16,346 nt of DNA, from assembly GCA_026770575.1 (NCBI GenBank), contig MU657998.1, positions 1-16,346 of the forward strand. The letters run 5' to 3'. A program made the position numbers and the translations under genes. Below the pieces are notes generated by a model. It worked only from the letters and a program-made list of their open reading frames with translations, had not been told where the DNA came from and did not search any database. This document shows, in pieces, positions 14,767 through 16,346 of the stretch (its first letter is position 1; each line of letters begins with the position of its first letter). This DNA is from Pelagophyceae sp. CCMP2097 (lineage: Eukaryota > Sar > Pelagophyceae).

Positions 14767-16108
14767 ATGACGCGAGAACTGGACGAAAAGCTCGCGCGCG
14801 GAGAAGCCCGCCTCGAGGAGAAGCGCGCGGCGGTCGAGCGTGACCGCGCCAGATTGAACGAGAGGGAGGCGCGCATGCGGGCGGCCGCGCCGCCGCCCGG
14901 CGACGTGGTCAAGCTCAACGTGGGCGGCGTGCAGTTCAAGACATTCCGGTTCGTGCTTGACTAAGGTCGAGGACTCGACTCTCTGGTGCATGTTCGGGCG
15001 CTGCGACACGATGCTCCAGCCGGACCCCGAGGACGGGTCCATCTTCATCGACCGCGACGGCGAGCGATTCCGAATGATCCTCGACTTCCTCCGCGATCTT
15101 GACGCTCCGCTCACCGTGAAGACCATCCGCGCGATGCCCGAGGCCGCGCGGGAAGCCATGATGAAGGAGATATATTACTTTGGCCTCGAGGCGGCCGTGT
15201 TCGGCGGACGGCCGTGGACCGACGACGCGGCGTTCCGGCCGGGGCCGGCGTTTGGCTCTCTATGGTTCCAAGGTGGTTCCGATGTGGTTGCCGCTGTCGT
15301 TGCCCGCGGGCGCGTCGTCGTGGTTGGCGGTGATTCAAAGACGACGTTGCTCGACCCGCAGACGATGGAGATGGATGATGGGCCGAACTTGCTCACGCGA
15401 CGACGGGGCCGTGCGGCCGTCCTAGTAGACGCAGACCGCGTGCTCATGGTGGGTGATGGGAACACGACAGAGATCCTCCACCTCTCGACGCTCACGGTTG
15501 CGCCAGGCCCGAACATGCTATCGTCGCGGTTATTTTGTGCTGCCGTCGCACTCGACGCTCACAGGATCCTCGTCGTTGGCGGTTGCAATGTCGCGTCTAA
15601 ATGCACGGAGATCCTCTGCCTGGACACGATGGCCTTCACGCCGGGGCCGTACATGACCAAGTCGCGCAAGGAATGCGCGGCCGTCGCGCTCGACGAGCAC
15701 CGCAACTTGGTGGTCGGCGGCCGCTGCCGCGGCTTTTCAAATTCAGAATCGTTGAACACGACGGAGATCCTCGACGTCCGGACTATGGCGTTCGCGTCCG
15801 GGCCGCGCATGGGCTCGGCGCGCTGGATGTGTGCGGCCGTGCCCGTCGACGCGCATCACGTCCTCGTCATCGGCGGGCGGGACCACTTATGCACACCAAT
15901 AGCCACGACTGAGCTTCTCAACTCGGCGACGATGGAGTTCGCGCCCGGGCCGACCATGGAGACTGCGCGCAGCGTTTGCGCAGCCACTCGAATCGACGCT
16001 GCGGGAGAGGCACCGCGGATCCTCGTGTTAGGGAGAGATGATAGGAGCGGAAGGTCGACGGCGGAGGTGCTCGCCGCCACACGGCGAGTGCTCGAACGGC
16101 GCTCTTAA
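14767..16108 (+). CDS. Coiled-coil, BTB (potassium-channel T1 type) and kelch-repeat protein, broken by a one-base frame change
   Basis: The ATG at 14767 (GCGGCCATG) starts a charged helix (DEKLARGEARLEEKRAAVER) likely to form a coiled coil. The T1-type BTB domain opens with VVKLNVGGVQFKTFRFVL. Normal family sequence would continue TKVEDS, but the frame reaches TAA at 14962. Ignoring one T of the pair at 14957-14958 joins it smoothly to TKVEDSTLWCMFGRCDTML and FIDRDGERFRMILDFLRD, completing the domain. From about 15240 to the end, six kelch-like blades follow (VVVVGGD, RVLMVGDG, RILVVGGC, RNLVVGGR, HVLVIGGR, RILVLGRD), each preceded by an Ala-Val-rich strand and a phrase such as MEFAPGPTM. 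BTB-kelch proteins commonly act as substrate adaptors of cullin-3 ubiquitin ligases or as scaffolds. The extra T is either an assembly indel or a real lesion; no intron fits there. The stop is TAA at 16106-16108. Confidence 0.85.
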
Positions 16109-16346
16109 GCCACGATATACAATTGTACTACTAAATAGGGAGGATTCCTAGGGCCGCAAGAAATTAATTCCTTGTTTAGCGTCCTATTATTGGTCGATTT
16201 GGGGAAATCCCAGGGCCCGTGTAAAATCGAGTCGCCAGAATAATCTGTAAAAGTCCAGTTGGGACCATGGTAAAGATTTGATTAAATCCTTCCTAAGGAC
16301 GGGAAAAAAAATTATGCGGTACCTGGAGTGCGACGTCATCATCCCG
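16109..16346. other. AT-rich gene-free right edge
   Basis: After the BTB-kelch stop the sequence becomes AT-rich, with no coding character, no recognised repeat and no RNA gene. It probably holds the 3' untranslated region and intergenic DNA. Confidence 0.5.

Noticed and set aside
1..16346. tRNA or rRNA genes
   Set aside because: I looked for tRNA arm signatures and conserved rRNA segments on both strands and saw none. The GGGTTCG at 957-963 belongs to the TIR and lacks a pairing T arm.

Overview
This window looks like nuclear DNA from a GC-rich, intron-containing microalga. A stramenopile of the pelagophyte kind (Aureococcus-like) is the best guess; this is inferred, not shown. The reasons are GC-rich genes broken by very short GT-AG introns, gene starts with eukaryotic context, eukaryote-only families (CDC50/LEM3, MYND, BTB-kelch, XYLB-type xylulokinase), and expanded WD40, Sel1 and RING/MYND families. 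Nothing points to a bacterium, plasmid or virus.

Layout. 1-310: AT-rich, no gene. 319-801 (+): 3' part of a MYND-finger gene. 802-1986: gene-free, containing a 0.7 kb element bounded by 22-bp inverted repeats (954-1654) that looks like a non-autonomous hAT-type transposon. 1987-3399 (+): CDC50/LEM3 flippase subunit in five exons. 3400-4182: no secure gene. 4183-5529 (+): nine-repeat WD40 protein. 5857-6386 (-): a small four-exon gene for a COX7a-like membrane protein, visible only after splicing. 6678-9187 (+): xylulokinase in about five exons. 9258-10320 (-): MYND/RING/Sel1 gene with two frame breaks. 10396-11810 (+): membrane-anchored TPR plus methyltransferase. 11860-12771 (-): YbeY endoribonuclease with an acidic tail. 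12970-13436 (+): targeted two-CxxC zinc-ribbon protein. 13785-14420 (-): Sel1 pseudogene with an internal TAG. 14767-16108 (+): BTB(T1)-kelch gene with a one-base frame break. 16109-16346: AT-rich, no gene.

The genes do not form a pathway or operon. They are tightly packed housekeeping genes (lipid flipping, xylulose phosphorylation, respiration, organellar rRNA maturation) mixed with members of fast-turning repeat-protein families. Neighbours often diverge from shared promoters (COX7a-like/xylulokinase, YbeY/zinc ribbon, Sel1/methyltransferase) or converge within 50-70 bases.

Three themes stand out. First, introns are short and share a GTSCGT donor, and the downstream exon usually begins with GT, sometimes repeating 4-5 bases of the donor; this recalls introner-type insertion. 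Second, a TIR element sits between two genes. Third, the MYND/RING/Sel1 and BTB-kelch genes carry truncations, single-base frame breaks or stops, so either these families are decaying or the assembly contains indel errors. I found no CRISPR array, tRNA, rRNA or defence system. Exon boundaries were assigned by eye from splice signals, reading phase and family consensus, without any database search.
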